Shown here piece by piece: positions 35,662 through 49,400 of a stretch of 64,000 nt of DNA (positions within the stretch are counted from its first letter, which is position 1; each line of letters begins with the position of its first letter). The position numbers and the translations under genes were made by a program. The notes beneath the pieces are model-generated. The model was not told where the DNA came from, ran no database searches, and saw only the letters and a list, made by a program, of their open reading frames with translations. Source of the stretch: Lutraria lutraria (taxonomy: Eukaryota; Mollusca; Bivalvia; Venerida; Mactridae); contig OZ026833.1 in NCBI GenBank assembly GCA_964023205.1, positions 41,075,137 to 41,139,136 on the forward strand, written 5' to 3'.

Positions 35662-37734
35662 CTGAAAACAATGGACAAGTAGTTTCCTTTAGGACACATT
35701 ATTTAATATTTGATTCTGGACAGTCATCAACACAACCAAGGTGATGAAAAGAGCGGCATGATATCTATTCTTTCATCTATCCGTCTGCTTCCATGTTTTA
35801 ATATTGCTGATTCGTAGAATACATGATAGATAGTTCATTTTTTATAATCACTTAACTGAAAACAAGTTTACAAAACTTATATGATTAAATGATTCATGCT
35901 GTACACAGCAAATCTCTACGTTTGAACAACTTGTATTACTTGTGAATACTATTTAGTATTGTGTTTAGAGTAATTTATAACTTACCTCCCTGACATACTA
36001 TTATTATAAAATATATATTGGAAAATGTCGGCTTGTGGGTATGTAGCAAAGACTTCAACAATGGGTAATTAGGTATGCATCTTTTGGTTAACATTTTTAT
36101 ACTGCAAAAATTGAAAACGCTAAAAGATTAGGGGCAGGTGTGGAGGTGAATGGGTCTGTCGCGTAACCAAGAACCAATACTTTTTGAGAACGGCCTGATA
36201 CGAGATGGGTTTTCTTTTATAATAAGAATCCAAAGGAGTCTATTGCCATACCAAACTTTGGTGGACATGCTGAAATGCTAACAGCATGCTATACTAGTTT
36301 TACTTTAAACAAAGATGGGCTTTTTTCACTATAATCGTGAAAACGTTTATTCTATTTGAGGTCATCACCAAAGTTAAATTAGTATTTTATCTTTCTAATG
36401 ATACATACATGTATATTGTATTAATGATTTGTGAAAAAGTTTTTGACTTCTGTTATAAAAGTTTAGATATAGTTTTACAGTATATGTTTGTTAGAAGCTT
36501 TCTTCTGTTTTTACGTTGTTTTAACTTTTGAAAAATAGATAAAAGAATGTTTGTCTTAGACTGAAGGAATATTTGAGCTGATTTGTAGTTTTATCGTCAT
36601 TCTTCGAGAATTATTCATATCGATGCTTCTAACAAATTTCGTTAAATATCTTCTGATAATTTAATTTCGCTAGTTCTATATTTACTCTGCAAGTTTAATT
36701 ATTTTTCAGAAGTCATCATTATAAACATGATGTATTGAAGTATTGTTGTAATCATTGGATTTGAAAAGCTTAGAGAAGAAAGAACTTTAATCGTTGTATG
36801 TTAGTGAATAATATAATAACGTAATGATGTATGAGTTTATATAAATACCATTATTATGTTTATTATATCTTTAGTCATGCATAATTATTACGGATTGTTT
36901 CTTTTGATTAATGACTGTGTATTGACTGAAGTTGAACGAAGATCACTATCTGAAACAAAGAAATTGGATAATATTTGCACATTATACTTATCTAGTATAG
37001 TTCTAAAACGCATTTTAGATTCCGCGTTTGCTTATACAAACCTTGCTTTGAAGTAGCGTGATATGTATTCAAACATCCCTCTGACGGATCCATTGTGTGT
37101 GGATCGGTTGCTTTATTATGTCTCTGAATTGATTGATTGCTGTTGTTTTATCCCCAAGAAATGAAAAACTTGTCTTGTTTAGACAATCGACGTCTTAACG
37201 TTGTTAAGGAAACAGCGTCGTAAGTATGACGTGACGTCTATATCTTATAAGCGCTTGATAGCCTTTTAATTCAGACGCTTGATTGTGTTTTATAAGGATC
37301 GGCATAACACGTTTTCGCTGAATCAGCTGACGGGATCGATTCATTTGTACATGTTTCCAATGGAGTTATCTGATTTTTCTGACTTAAATGCCAATAAATG
37401 GATCTCATGTTTCTATACTTTCAAATAATATTTCATTATGGTAAAAAAGAAAACATAACTCAAATAAAGTTGCTACGCGGTTCGTAATTTACTTCGTCAG
37501 GCAACTAGTATAATTATTGGAATGATGGTGTGGAGGTGAATATTAATTAGAAATAATATTTCATTCATACGAAAAAGTTTTTTTAAGACACGACTGTCAC
37601 AATTTTAGCATAACGTTTTCTTTCGTTCACATTTAAAGACTATCTATTTTAAATGAATAAAATTCTGTCTATGTTTATATTTTTAAGGTTAATAATTTTC
37701 TCTGGCGTTGAACATCACATTAAAAGCTTAGGTC

Positions 37735-37870
37735 GTTTTTTGGCACCTTTTCCTGCTTTAACGGTGTATAAAGGCCCCTCCCACGCGTACGCCTGAGAAA
37801 AACATAATTGTCACGTGTCGGATTCGACCTTCCAGCGGCGGGGGCTAGTGATTTCTTGTCAGAATGAAGT
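37735..37870 (-). repeat. Possible SINE fragment
   Basis: The minus strand contains ctggaaggtcgaatccgaca, with a good B box ggtcgaatcc, followed by GC-rich sequence (gtacgcgtgggaggggcctt). No matching A box, so the call is weak. Confidence 0.35.
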
Positions 37871-38528
37871 GTAGAAAAAAGCAGGAAATAAAAGACCTGT
37901 CTGTATAGTATAGTATTTCTAACTGGGGTTATACAGTACTCTGTTCTTACTGATCCATACAATGACAATATAACAGTCTTATCCTAATTGACAAGAGGAG
38001 ATGTAATGCTAATAACCGCCAACATTAATTTCTCCTTTAACTGTCTATAAAAATAAAAAAGAGAAATAAAATTGTAATGAAATAGTACCTAAAACAATAG
38101 TATTCTTGAATTGATGTTTTGGTATGCCAAATTTGAGTATCTGTTAAGATTTATATATTCGTACCTTAATAGACGCATATGTTACACGTGTTTTTAAGAG
38201 GAAGTGCCTTTATAGTTGGCGTAAAATATTAAGTAAGTTTTAAGAGACGTAGGGAGAGAATATAAATTTATTGCTTCGTACGGACTAGACTGAGGTAGAT
38301 AGACGTATTTCCATTCCTAGTGTTTTGTTTCGGGTTCTAACGCCAATATTCAGCAGTTTCTCAATGAAGGTAGATATTAGATCTGACCTATCATCGTGGT
38401 GTGTCTGTACTTGTACTGACCTTGCTCTCCACAAGTTACTGGCAACAAGTCTCTACATATACATGTATTATTCGAGGGATAATTCTTAATGGGCATTTGC
38501 CCATAAATGTTTATTTTTCAATTGGACA

Positions 38529-38589
38529 TTTCCCCCATCCCCCCCCCCAAAAAAACGTTTTTAAAATTGAACATTGGGGGGGGGGGGGT
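38529..38589. repeat. Facing C-tract and G-tract
   Basis: A run of C at about 38531-38548 (with one AT interruption) faces a G run of 13 at 38576-38588 across an A/T-rich spacer. The strands can pair into a hairpin or form a G-quadruplex-like structure. Homopolymer lengths may also be sequencing-sensitive. Confidence 0.7.
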
Positions 38590-39663
38590 CCACTTAAAAA
38601 ATAAGCACTAGGAGGGCAAACGTCCTAGCTACCATAATAGGATAATTGATACATACATTTTGGGATGAGCTCACTTTAACTTATTGGAAGAAAAGATAAA
38701 CCAAAATGAAAAGAAACAGACATACGAAGTAAATTCCATTTTTTAAGGTTTCGCAAACAATCCGTCATTTTAGACGTTTTATGGACGACATGTGGTAACA
38801 ATTGCAAAATCATTGAAATTTTCAGTGCATTCTAAAACTCTTCAGGGTCAAGATTCAGCCAATGAAACTTTCAGATGTTTAACCGTCGGTGCAATACTGA
38901 ATTATCTGCGGTGCCACTTCGAAATTATTAACACTTTCTACAGACGCGAGTTTAACCGCGGAATGCGTGTTTATCTACCGTTATTCAACTAAATAAAGAC
39001 GCTTCGTGAAGTTTCAGATTCTCGAAGTATCAAATAGTTTGTAAAAACTGTCGTATTTGAATCTAGTTACATAAATAAGATTATTTTAATGAATATTTCA
39101 GACTTTATATTTACAAAAACCAGGAATCTGTTCAGAATGCGTTGATGTTGATAGTCAAGTTATTGCCTCTAAATTACAAGAGGAAATAAAGGGTTTGTTT
39201 GATATCCATTTTACAGGCGTCTGAATTCACGTATCAGATTACTGAAATTGTATTCAATGTTCGTACTCAATATACCTCGTACCCATCTGAATTTCGTCTC
39301 TTCAGTACGATAGAAGCTGCATTGAAACGCGCACGAAATAATGTAATAAATCTCGTGTGAATTCGCTCGTGACAAATTTTCATAAAATACATAGAAATGA
39401 GTTTCGACATGATACCGTGCTAATAAAGTTTCACTTTAATAAATATTTTTTTGTATTCCTCTTTTAAACCATCATTAATGTTGAGATATGAACATCTTTA
39501 AAGCGTAAAATTTGAACTAACAGATTGATTAAAATAACCAAATCGCACACATTTAGTGAGTAGATGTACTAGTAATATTTTGCGGTTTGTCTAACTTTTT
39601 CCAGTATGAACCATTATTTTTTCTGCAAATAGTTTACCAATTTGATATAAATTGTAGATTTAT

Positions 39664-39930
39664 AAGGGGACCTTCGTTGTCGAGTGGTTATGTTCCCTTA
39701 TTAGTAATCACCAGCCCTCACCCTGTGAGTTCGAATTCCACCCTACACCAAATTAAGTGCACCTGTGATGAGGCTGTCCATAAGCTAGCTCACGGAAGGA
39801 CCAGATGTGTTGAACCGTTGAACCAATGTATATGCCTGGGAACCCACTTCTCTGAGAAATGCTGTACACTCATTGATGGGTATCTTATTTTAAGTCGCTC
39901 ATTGCGTGTAAGTGTCAAAATGAACATGCC
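39664..39930 (+). repeat. tRNA-derived SINE
   Basis: Head with cgttgtcgagtggttatgtt (A box), ccctgtgagttcgaattcca (B box), then body tgatgaggctgtccataagc, tagctcacggaagg and cctgggaacccacttctctg. It produces a 116-codon chance frame. Confidence 0.75.
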
Positions 39931-41200
39931 TTGTTAGAATCAAGGTTTTTAGTTGAATCCGAAATTCAGGACAACGAAGTATAAACGTTACTTTGTTATA
40001 ATTAAATTATTCGCCCCGTTTTATTTTTAGCATAATGTGATATGAATTAACTCGGCGATTAAAATCCACCCAAAACATGCGTAAGAACACATTAGACATA
40101 GCTTATGTAACGTATTGTTTGCCTCAGGCTAAGGTTGGGAATTGTAACAAGGTTGTAGGCTATTTGGATTACATTTTTTTTTTTTATCGTCAGAGATATT
40201 TAATAAAACGTTACGTCTTTACACTCATAGTCACGCTGACTCAGTATTTCTAATAATCCACTTAAAAGACATAAACACGATATGTACAGTTCGGCCTTGA
40301 ATTTAAGTACCGCACGTTGTATCAGATTATGTCCTGAATGTATTTACTTCAAAATGCAACAATCTGCTAAAGAATCTAACTTGCGGAAAACAAATCACTA
40401 GACTTTATTGACACCACGTGATGCTACATAAAAACAGAACAGAACAGAATTTATAAAGAACGTATACACGAAGTTTTTTGTTACAAATATAAGACCGGGT
40501 AATTATTAGTTTAGCGATCACAGAAATTAGCCCACTATGAATATTTGAACAATGAACATTAATTTGATATGTACATAAATTATTAAGTACATCGTCTGCA
40601 CAAACAAAATATATATATACGAGTACAATAAGTCACGCTGTGCATGGATAAATTTACAACTACAAAGTAAATCTGAATTAAAGTATTATAATTGAAGATG
40701 AACAGAGTTGTTAAATATTATTTGTCAATATTTTTTTTTTCAATTTTATGACTTCTTTTACGAATAAAGATACTTTATTTAACAATTATCTGTAGAGAAC
40801 CCTATAATTCTAAAGATTGAAACATGGATGGTTCATTATAAAAATGTGGTTTGATATATTTCTTGTGTAAGTTAGTATAGAAAGGACATTACCATTTAAA
40901 ATGAAACTCGTCTTCTATATCGTTTCGTGTACACATTAGACAATATCTATCATAATGAGACGTATTAGATCTTGAATAACGCCGAGCTTGAAGACAGTTC
41001 TCAAGTTTTTAACATAGGACTTGGGGCTATGACTTAGTTTTATATGTGTGACAGAATATTGACCATCCTGTAACATGTGTCACCAATCTGAGAGCTGTAT
41101 AGATAAAAGAATATAATACGCACTTAATCTGTATTCTGTAAAATTTCAAAATCAAACTCTAAATTTCAAATGTAAATGTTATTGACTTAAATTATGAATG

Positions 41201-41640
41201 GTCTTAACTTGAGTGCTAAAACTTAACTTTGAGTGCTAAAATTTAACTTCGAGTGCTAAAACTTAACTTATAAGTGCTAAAATTTAATATGTGAGTGCTT
41301 AAACTTAACCTTGAGTGCTAAAATTTAACATTTGAGTGCTAAAACTTAACTTTGAGTGCTAAAACTTAACTTTGAGGGCTAAAACTTAACTTTGAGTGCT
41401 AAAATTTAACTTTGAGGGCTAAAACTTAACTTTGAGTGCTAAAATTTAACATTTGAGTGCTAAAACTTAACTTTGAGTGCTAAAATTTAACTTTGAGGGC
41501 TAAAACTTAACTTTGAGTGCTAAAATTTAACTTTGAGGGCTAAAACTTAACTTTAAGTCCTGATACTTATATTCTGAGTGCTGATACTTAAATTCTAAGT
41601 GCTGGGATCAAATTTTGAGTGTTAAATCCTGAAAACATTG
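41201..41640. repeat. 20-bp minisatellite, about 22 units
   Basis: Unit TTGAGTGCTAAAACTTAACT, alternating with the variant having AAAATTTAAC or GAGGGC. Variants recur in pairs, which suggests expansion of a two-unit block. Outer units near 41560-41640 are diverged (gagtgctgatacttaa). Confidence 0.95.
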
Positions 41641-41799
41641 CGTTTGTTCTCCAATTTTGTTTATGTATTAATGGCTGCGAATTGAATTGTAAATACCGTA
41701 ATTTTATTATGCTGTATAATCTACAAACGTACAACAACAACAGCTTAATACTTTTTTCTCTTTATTCTACGGGGACAAGTAGTATGTAAAGACTAAAAA

Positions 41800-42005
41800 T
41801 ATGTAAAATATAATGTAAAATCATAGTACTGAAAATGGTCATAAAAACTGAAGTTACATAGACTTGCACTGCAACATGGAACGGTAACAAATTTAACAAA
41901 TTAGTTTTGTCCGCATAAAAATTCCTGCGCGCCGAGCGAGTGACAGCTATGGAATGCTGAACTGTCGTTAAGCTTCCAATAAAATGCAGTGTATAACAAA
42001 TTCTA
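41800..42005 (-). repeat. Dispersed repeat with GC-rich core, copy 3 of 3
   Basis: Reverse-strand copy: acgacagttcagcattccat, agctgtcactcgctcggcgc and gttccatgttgcagtgcaag in the order seen at 5.1 and 29.0 kb. Confidence 0.7.
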
Positions 42006-42669
42006 AACTCTACAGAATAGTAACATAACTGTAGTAATGACAATATACATAACATTAATCAACTGTAGATGAACGACAAAAAAGCATCTTCAGCAGTTTT
42101 TCCATTTGTTGAGATAAATGATAAACTACGCACTAAAAAATCTTTACTAATTTACCTCTCATTTATTACAGGGTATAAAATGAATATATTTATCTACATA
42201 CGTTTTTGTTTTTGATGAAAGGAATTAATATTTAGGTATGTAGTACTTACGGGTTTGTTACGTGGTACTGCTATCTATCAAAGTACAAAGTGGATCCTCT
42301 TCAGCGAATGAATTACATTAAAGTAAGCATCTCCTTTAGCAGGTGTGTTTCTTATGCAATTGAAAAAAACAAATTAGAAACAGTGCATGCTGTTCGGGGC
42401 TTTGATAATCCTTCTTTAATTAACAAAATTAATCCTACACCCAAGACATGTGATCGTATCAATAACCCTTCAAAATCAAGAGGTTAACCCGGCCTGTGTT
42501 TCACAAGTGTTCTCTGTTTAGTTCGATTACAAAAATCTACAAAGAATTGAACACTTTGAGTTAAACATCACATAGCTTATAAAAGCTCATATCATTAGGT
42601 AGGGGTGGTTACGACATAGGGCATGTCTGGTTTGATCGATAACTTTTATTCAACTTGTTCGCAATTTAA
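42006..42669. other. No gene recognised
   Basis: A plus-strand frame at 42290-42487 has no support. No repeats noticed. Confidence 0.35.
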
Positions 42670-43137
42670 AGGGGCATACCCTACAACTGACAAACATTCT
42701 GTGAAAGTGTAAATATGTGCTAGATGTATATGTCAAACAATATATAATGGATAATTGCAAGAAGAACTTGGGTCACAAAATGACTAGTTTAGGTACTAGC
42801 CGCAAAAATCATAGCTATGAATAATAAATCACTTCCGCCCAATAATTGTACAACAAAGTCCAACGATTTTCCGAACTTTCAAGGAAACTTACGGGCATGC
42901 ACACTTCAAAGAAGAGGAAAATGTCAAATTTGCTGATTGTTGACATACTTCTCTGACGACTACATGACATTTCCACAACTAAATGTATGTATCACAAATA
43001 CATATTTTTGTGATTTTATTTTTAATTGGATGAATTTTGGGCTGAAACTTTCTTCGATGGCTTTTTTCTTTTCAAGCTTCTAATGTATCATCATTTTGCC
43101 TTGATTCTAGATGCACCAAGTTGTAGGGTATGCCCCT
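42670..43137. mobile_element. 468-bp TTAA-flanked MITE
   Basis: Terminal inverted repeats AGGGGCATACCCTACAACT at both ends and TTAA at 42666-42669 and 43138-43141. No coding capacity. The terminal word GGGCATA is shared with the 2.8-kb elements, so both may use related piggyBac-like transposases. Confidence 0.85.
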
Positions 43138-43329
43138 TTAAGTGCGCTTTCAAAATAGAACCATTCGTTCTTATAATAGCCTGTTCGAGCTTAGATATGC
43201 GTTAATCTTCCAGGTATTATTTTTAGTTTACCATCACAATGTGCAAACAAAATTTATGTTTTTCTTTTCATTTCCTGCTACAGTATGATATCCGTTTGTG
43301 TGTAATTGTCTATAGACGCACATGCCAAA

Positions 43330-43436
43330 ATATATTGTTCTTGTTCTGTTCTCTGTTTTGCTCGGTTCGGTTCAGTTCTGTTCCGTCTTGTTCTATTCTA
43401 CGTTGCTCTGCTCTGCTCTGTTCCGTTCAGGACATA
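43330..43436. repeat. TTCTG/CTCTG pyrimidine-rich pentamer repeat
   Basis: Runs of ttctg, ctctg, ttcgg and ttccg repeating every five bases (gctctgctctgctctgttcc). It opens all three plus frames, which explains the overlapping frames here. Confidence 0.85.
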
Positions 43437-43612
43437 TTGTCAATCACCGATGGTATATGAGTCTATCAAAGCATTTCAAGTACAATACCAGTAGTGTTTT
43501 TATCATTGTTCTACTGCAATGTATTTTCCTGGTATTTTTCAATGCGATTTTCATATTTTACTAAACATATAAGCAGATACATTTAGTACATATGCTATCA
43601 TGAGTACACATA

Positions 43613-44205
43613 CAGGGTGTTCCATAATATGTGACACCATCAGGATTCCTTATGGAGACCACAATTCTTTGCGCACTTACCAGTAGTTGTGTAAAATATC
43701 CATGGAATTGTGAGACTCACACATTTTTGATGAATGTCAAAATTCGAGAAACTTCAAAGTCACGTTCATATTTTGACGTCACTTCCGAAAACGTTGTTTT
43801 CTAAAATGGCTATATCTAAGCAATGTGCAGAAATCATTCAGTTTAACTTTGGGAGCCTTTCCCCCAGTAACAGTTGCTCGAACTTTGCAATAAAGGTATC
43901 CTTAAGATTTTATACTTACCAAGCTTCAAATGCTAAGGCTAGTAAAGAGATTTAAATACAAAATCGGTGGAAATCTTAAAACACAGGCTCAACGTCATCG
44001 GGACAATATGGACGTCACATCGAACATCTGTTCTAAAAATTGAAAGTGGTGTTTTTGTGTGAAAAAATAAGTTATAAGCCTGTAAATTCTGTACAAAAAA
44101 AATTGAATGTATATTCTTTAAGTGTCTTTTTAAAATAACAAATTTGGCTAATACAATCAAAGACTATAAGCTGTTGTTATGGTATCATATATATAAAATG
44201 CCCTG
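43613..44205 (+). mobile_element. Degenerate mariner-like element
   Basis: Flanked by TA; the left end CAGGGTGTTCCATAATATGT and the reversed right end CAGGGCATTTTATATATATG are similar but diverged. About 593 bp. Between 43807 and 44000 the plus strand has out-of-frame pieces that resemble the helix-turn-helix part of a mariner transposase (ggagcctttcccccagtaac; atgctaaggctagtaaagag). No intact frame and no catalytic region is visible. Confidence 0.65.
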
Positions 44206-44744
44206 TATGTACTTACTTGTATCATTTTAAATAATGGTTTTCCTTCATATCCGAATACTTCAGATAACAATTTATAACTACAGCGAATAAGCAACTGAGT
44301 GTTCCGTGACATATGTGCACTAAAGACATCGATAACATCACGAAACAATTAGTATTAATGCAAAGTAAGCAGTGTGCTTAGACAACAATGTAACCCTTGT
44401 CAGCCAAATCATTCCAGTTTTCGAGAGACTTAATTTTATGCAGGTTTGATACATATCGTATTCTAATTGAAATGCTAATAACTATTCCTCAAATTGCTAA
44501 CCGTCACAAATTAAGGGCACTTTAAATTAAAGCATCGCCCGTGGTTCTCAGTCATGAAGCACAGCCTTCGGAGTGATTTTGAAATAAAAACAGAAACTTC
44601 AAACAGTACATAGTGTTGATATATTCTTGCAGTATATCAATTCATCTTGGAAGAATACAAGAGATGTAATTTATGATTATGGACTTACATGCTTTTACAT
44701 AATTTAAGACTTCAGTATGACATTATTCTATATCGAATGTATTA
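44206..44744. other. No gene recognised
   Basis: AT-rich spacer. Confidence 0.4.
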
Positions 44745-44966
44745 TTTGTTTGGGTTTTACGCCCCTTTTCAACAATCAGAGCCACATGAGGCGGTCAGTT
44801 CACCTAAGCATCATTCCTGGGAATAATCAGTACTAGACTCCCATCCTACGTAAGCTACTGCCTACTTTCTCATATAAAGAGACATGATCGGTAGCTGGGC
44901 TCGAACCCATGACTCTCGATCAATGAGAGATTGTGGTGATTTGAAGTCAGCGACCTTAACAACTCG
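44745..44966 (-). repeat. tRNA-derived SINE, minus strand
   Basis: Minus strand: ccgccgagttgttaaggtcg (A box), gacttcaaatcacca, a long variable-arm-like stretch, then catgggttcgagcccagcta (B box). The body continues to gttttacgccccttttcaac reversed. The long variable arm suggests a class II (Leu/Ser) tRNA ancestor. Confidence 0.8.
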
Positions 44967-46423
44967 GCGGGTCTTGATCGAATGTCTAATTGTTGCCAAT
45001 GACATTGAGATATTTAAAATCACGACTATTTTTATAGTGTTTATAGAATGCAATTAATTGATGTATCCAATCTAAAAATAAATCTAAGTCATCCAGTTTG
45101 ACATACATTAGACATACTAGTACACTAGCAAGTACATGTAATTCATTCATAATGAAGTTTATTTTGTGCTTTATGACATTCTGAAATGATGTTCTACCCG
45201 AGGGAAGGTCAAGCAATAAACATTTATTATCTTGTGTTGTTACCACAAACTGGAGCCTTAATTTTATATCATCCATTATTCTGAAAAGATGAGGAAGATT
45301 TCATAAGTGTTGATAATTTTCAAGTGTGTTTTCAAGTACCCCTAATCTCTCATATTTTACGATATCCTTACATTAAATTGATTGTTTTTTAATTACCTCA
45401 TTTGTTGCTAATACACGACATAATGTATTTTAACACGTGTATAGATGTTGATTCAAAGAAAACTGTCGGTACCCACTGACTCCGTAATCAATGCATTATT
45501 CTGATAAATTACGTAACCTGATTCAACAAACATCTATATTATTTAAAAAATACAAAAGTTCTAAACGTGTGGATTTTGCCCTTTACGACAAAAAAAGAAA
45601 CTGTTTTGCGCAGCAAATTATCGGTAATTACCACAGTACAGTAACAACATTAATGTTCATTGTACTTACAATGCAACTTTGACATTAACCAGTAGGTATT
45701 AATAGTGAGGTGTTTACGTTATCAATCTGATTAAGGATGGAAAGATTGAAATTGTTCGTAATATAGAGGTGGCTGCTTTGTGAATGTTTTTGATGGAAAT
45801 ATATTTTCATGTAAGCAGTTTATCATTTGACCACATACAGATATAAGGCTTATATTTGGGTCCATGTAGCACATCAAATACATGTACATGTATAGGTAAA
45901 TACACATCATCAAGACATTGTCAAAAAATATTACAAAATTACTATCTTACTATATACTAGTATTTTAATAACGCGCTGATATGAGTTTTTTTTCTATATT
46001 TGCTACAGTGAATCGTATCAGTAGGAAGTATTAATTACTTGTCAATTTCAAGATTTGATATTTTTGTGGCACCATCGTGAGCGCTCAGCGTTGAAGCGGG
46101 CTTTGTCGGGAACGGATTGAGCTGGAGGCTTGGTTTGGTCTCGTTTTGTGCAAAATAAATACCTGAATAAACTGCACATTTTGCATTAAAGCACTCACAG
46201 CTATGTCTCAGTATAGTATTGCGTTTTATGAAGGCGCCGCGGAATTCATACGCCTTTTCACAGTGCATGTATACAAATCCGTTGAACGGGGTTGAATCAT
46301 GCGATAATATTTATTGTTTTCATGGAAATAGTTAAAATATTGTGTTTAATATAGAATTGGTTACAATTTCGCCACCACAAATCCATTACCACTACCTGTG
46401 TATATTATTATTTGTTTGTAAAC
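44967..46423. other. No gene recognised
   Basis: Frames at 45491-45682 (plus) and 46035-46268 (minus) have no motif or splice support. Confidence 0.4.
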
Positions 46424-49400
46424 AATGGAACAGCCAACCATCACAGTCCATAAACACTGTCAGAGTGTACCGGGTATAAGTATATGCTTGTTAACAATGG
46501 AACAGCCAACCATCAAAGTCCATTTACACTGTCAGAGTGTACCGGGTATAAGTATATGCTTGTTAACAATGGAACAGCCAACCATCAAAGTCCATTAACA
46601 CTGTCAGAGTGTACCGGGTATAAGTATATGCTTGTTAACAATGGAACAGCCAACCATCACAGTCCATTTACAATGTCAGAGTGTACCGGGTATAAGTATA
46701 TGCTTGTTAACAATGGAACAGCCAACCATCACAGTCCATTAACAATGTCAGAGTGTACCGGGTATAAGTATATGCTTGTTAACAATGGAACAGCCAACCA
46801 TCAAAGTCCATAAACAATGTCAGAGTGTACCGGGTATAAGTATATGCTTGTTAACAATGGAACAGCCAACCATCACAGTCCATTAACACTGTCAGAGTGT
46901 ACCGGGTATAAGTATATGCTTGTTAACAATGGAACAGCCAACCATCAAAGTCCATTAACACTGTCAGAGTGTACCGGGTATAAGTATATGCTTGTTAACA
47001 ATGGAACAGCCAACCATCACAGTCCATTTATAATGTCAGAGTGTACCGGGTATAAGTATATGCTGGTTAACAATGGAACAGCCAACCATCAAAGTCCATT
47101 AACACTGTCAGGGTGTACCGGGTATAAGTATATGCTTGTTAACAATGGAACAGCCAACCATCACAGTCCATTAACACTGTCAGTGTGTACCGGGTATAAG
47201 TATATGCTTGTTAACAATGGAACAGCCAACCATCACAGTCCATTTACAATGTCAGAGTGTACCGGGTATAAGTATATGCTTGTTAACAATGGAACAGCCA
47301 ACCATCACAGTCCATTAACAATGTCAGAGTGTACCGGGTATAAGTATATGCTTGTTAACAATGGAACAGCCAACCATCAAAGTCCATAAACAATGTCAGA
47401 GTGTACCGGGTATAAGTATATGCTTGTTAACAATGGAACAGCCAACCATCACAGTCCATTAACACTGTCAGAGTGTACCGGGTATAAGTATATGCTTGTT
47501 AACAATGGAACAGCCAACCATCAAAGTCCATTAACACTGTCAGAGTGTACCGGGTATAAGTATATGCTTGTTAACAATGGAACAGCCAACCATCACAGTC
47601 CATTTATAATGTCAGAGTGTACCGGGTATAAGTATATGCTGGTTAACAATGGAACAGCCAACCATCAAAGTCCATTAACACTGTCAGGGTGTACCGGGTA
47701 TAAGTATATGCTTGTTAACAATGGAACAGCCAACCATCACAGTCCATTAACACTGTCAGAGTGTACCGGGTATAAGTATATGCTTGTTAACAATGGAACA
47801 GCAAACCATCAAAGTCCATTAACACTGTCAGGGTGTACCGGGTATAAGTATATGCTTGTTAACAATGGAACAGCCAACCATCACAGTCCATTTACAATGT
47901 CAGAGTGTACCGGGTATAAGTATATGCTTGTTAACAATGGAACAGCCAACCATCACAGTCCATTTATAATGTCAGAGTGTACCGGGTATAGGTATATGCT
48001 TGTTAACAATGGAACAGCCAACCATCAAAGTCCATAAACACTGTCAGAGTGTACCGGGTATAAGTATATGCTTGTTAACAATGGAACAGCCAACCATCAC
48101 AGTCCATTTACAATGTCAGAGTGTACCGGGATAAGTATATGCTGGTCAACAATGGAACAGCCAACCATCACAGTCCATTAACAATGTCAGAGTGTACCGG
48201 GTATAAGTATATGCTTGTTAACAATGGAACAGCCAACCATCACAGTCCATTTACAATGTCAGAGTGTACCGGGTATAAGTATATGCTTGTTAACAATGGA
48301 ACAGCCAACCATCACAGTCCATTAACAATGTCAGAGTGTACCGGGTATAAGTATATGCTGGTTAACAATGGAACAGCCAACCATCACAGTCCATTTATAA
48401 TGTCAGAGTGTACCGGGTATAAGTATATGCTTGTTAACAATGGAACAGCCAACCATCAAAGTCCATAAACACTGTCAGAGTGTACCGGGTATAAGTATAT
48501 GCTTGTTAACAATGGAACAGCCAACCATCACAGTCCATTTACAATGTCAGAGTGTACCGGGATAAGTATATGCTGGTCAACAATGGAACAGCCAACCATC
48601 ACAGTCCATTAACAATGTCAGAGTGTACCGGGTATAAGTATATGCTTGTTAACAATGGAACAGCCAACCATCACAATCCATTTACAATGTCAGAGTGTAC
48701 CGGGTATAAGTATATGCTTGTCATGTCAACAATGGAACAGTCAACTATCACAGTCCATTTACAATGTCAGAGTGTACCGGGTATAAGTATATGCTAGTTA
48801 ACAATGGAACAGCCAACCATCACAGTCCATTTACAATGTCAGAGTGTACCGGGTATAAGTATATGCTTGTTGACAATGGAACAGCCAACCATCACAGTCC
48901 ATTTACAATGTCAGAGTGTACCGGGTATAAGTATATGCTTGTTAACAATGGAACAGCCAACCATCACAGTCCATTAACAATGTCAGAGTGTACCGGGTAT
49001 AAGTATATGCTTGTTAACAATGGAACAGCCAACCATCAAAGTCCATAAACAATGTCAGAGTGTACCTGGTATAAGTATATGCTTGTTAACAATGGAACAG
49101 CCAACCATCAAAGTCCATTTACAATGTCAGAGTGTACCGGGTATAAGTATATGCTTGTTAACAATGGAACAGCCAACCATCACAGTCCATTTATAATGTC
49201 AGAGTGTACCGGGTATAAGTATATGCTTGTTAACAATGGAACAGCCAACCATCACAGTCCATTAACAATGTCAGAGTGTACCGGGTATAAGTATATGCTT
49301 GTTAACAATGGAACAGCCAACCATCAAAGTCCATTTACAATGTCAGAGTGTACCGGGTATAAGTATATGCTTGTTAACAATGGAACGGCCAACCATCACA

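Larger units (their letters stand above)
35672..41200. other. Mostly gene-free region; may hold 5' exons of the minus-strand gene
   Basis: The upstream exon or exons of the 34.2-35.7 kb gene should lie to the right of 35661; the best candidate donor is at 35979-35984 (acttac). Otherwise only short frames, one possible SINE and one clear SINE, and C/G tracts are seen. Confidence 0.4.

Noticed and set aside
39587..39937. 116-codon plus-strand frame
   Set aside because: Covers a tRNA-derived SINE.
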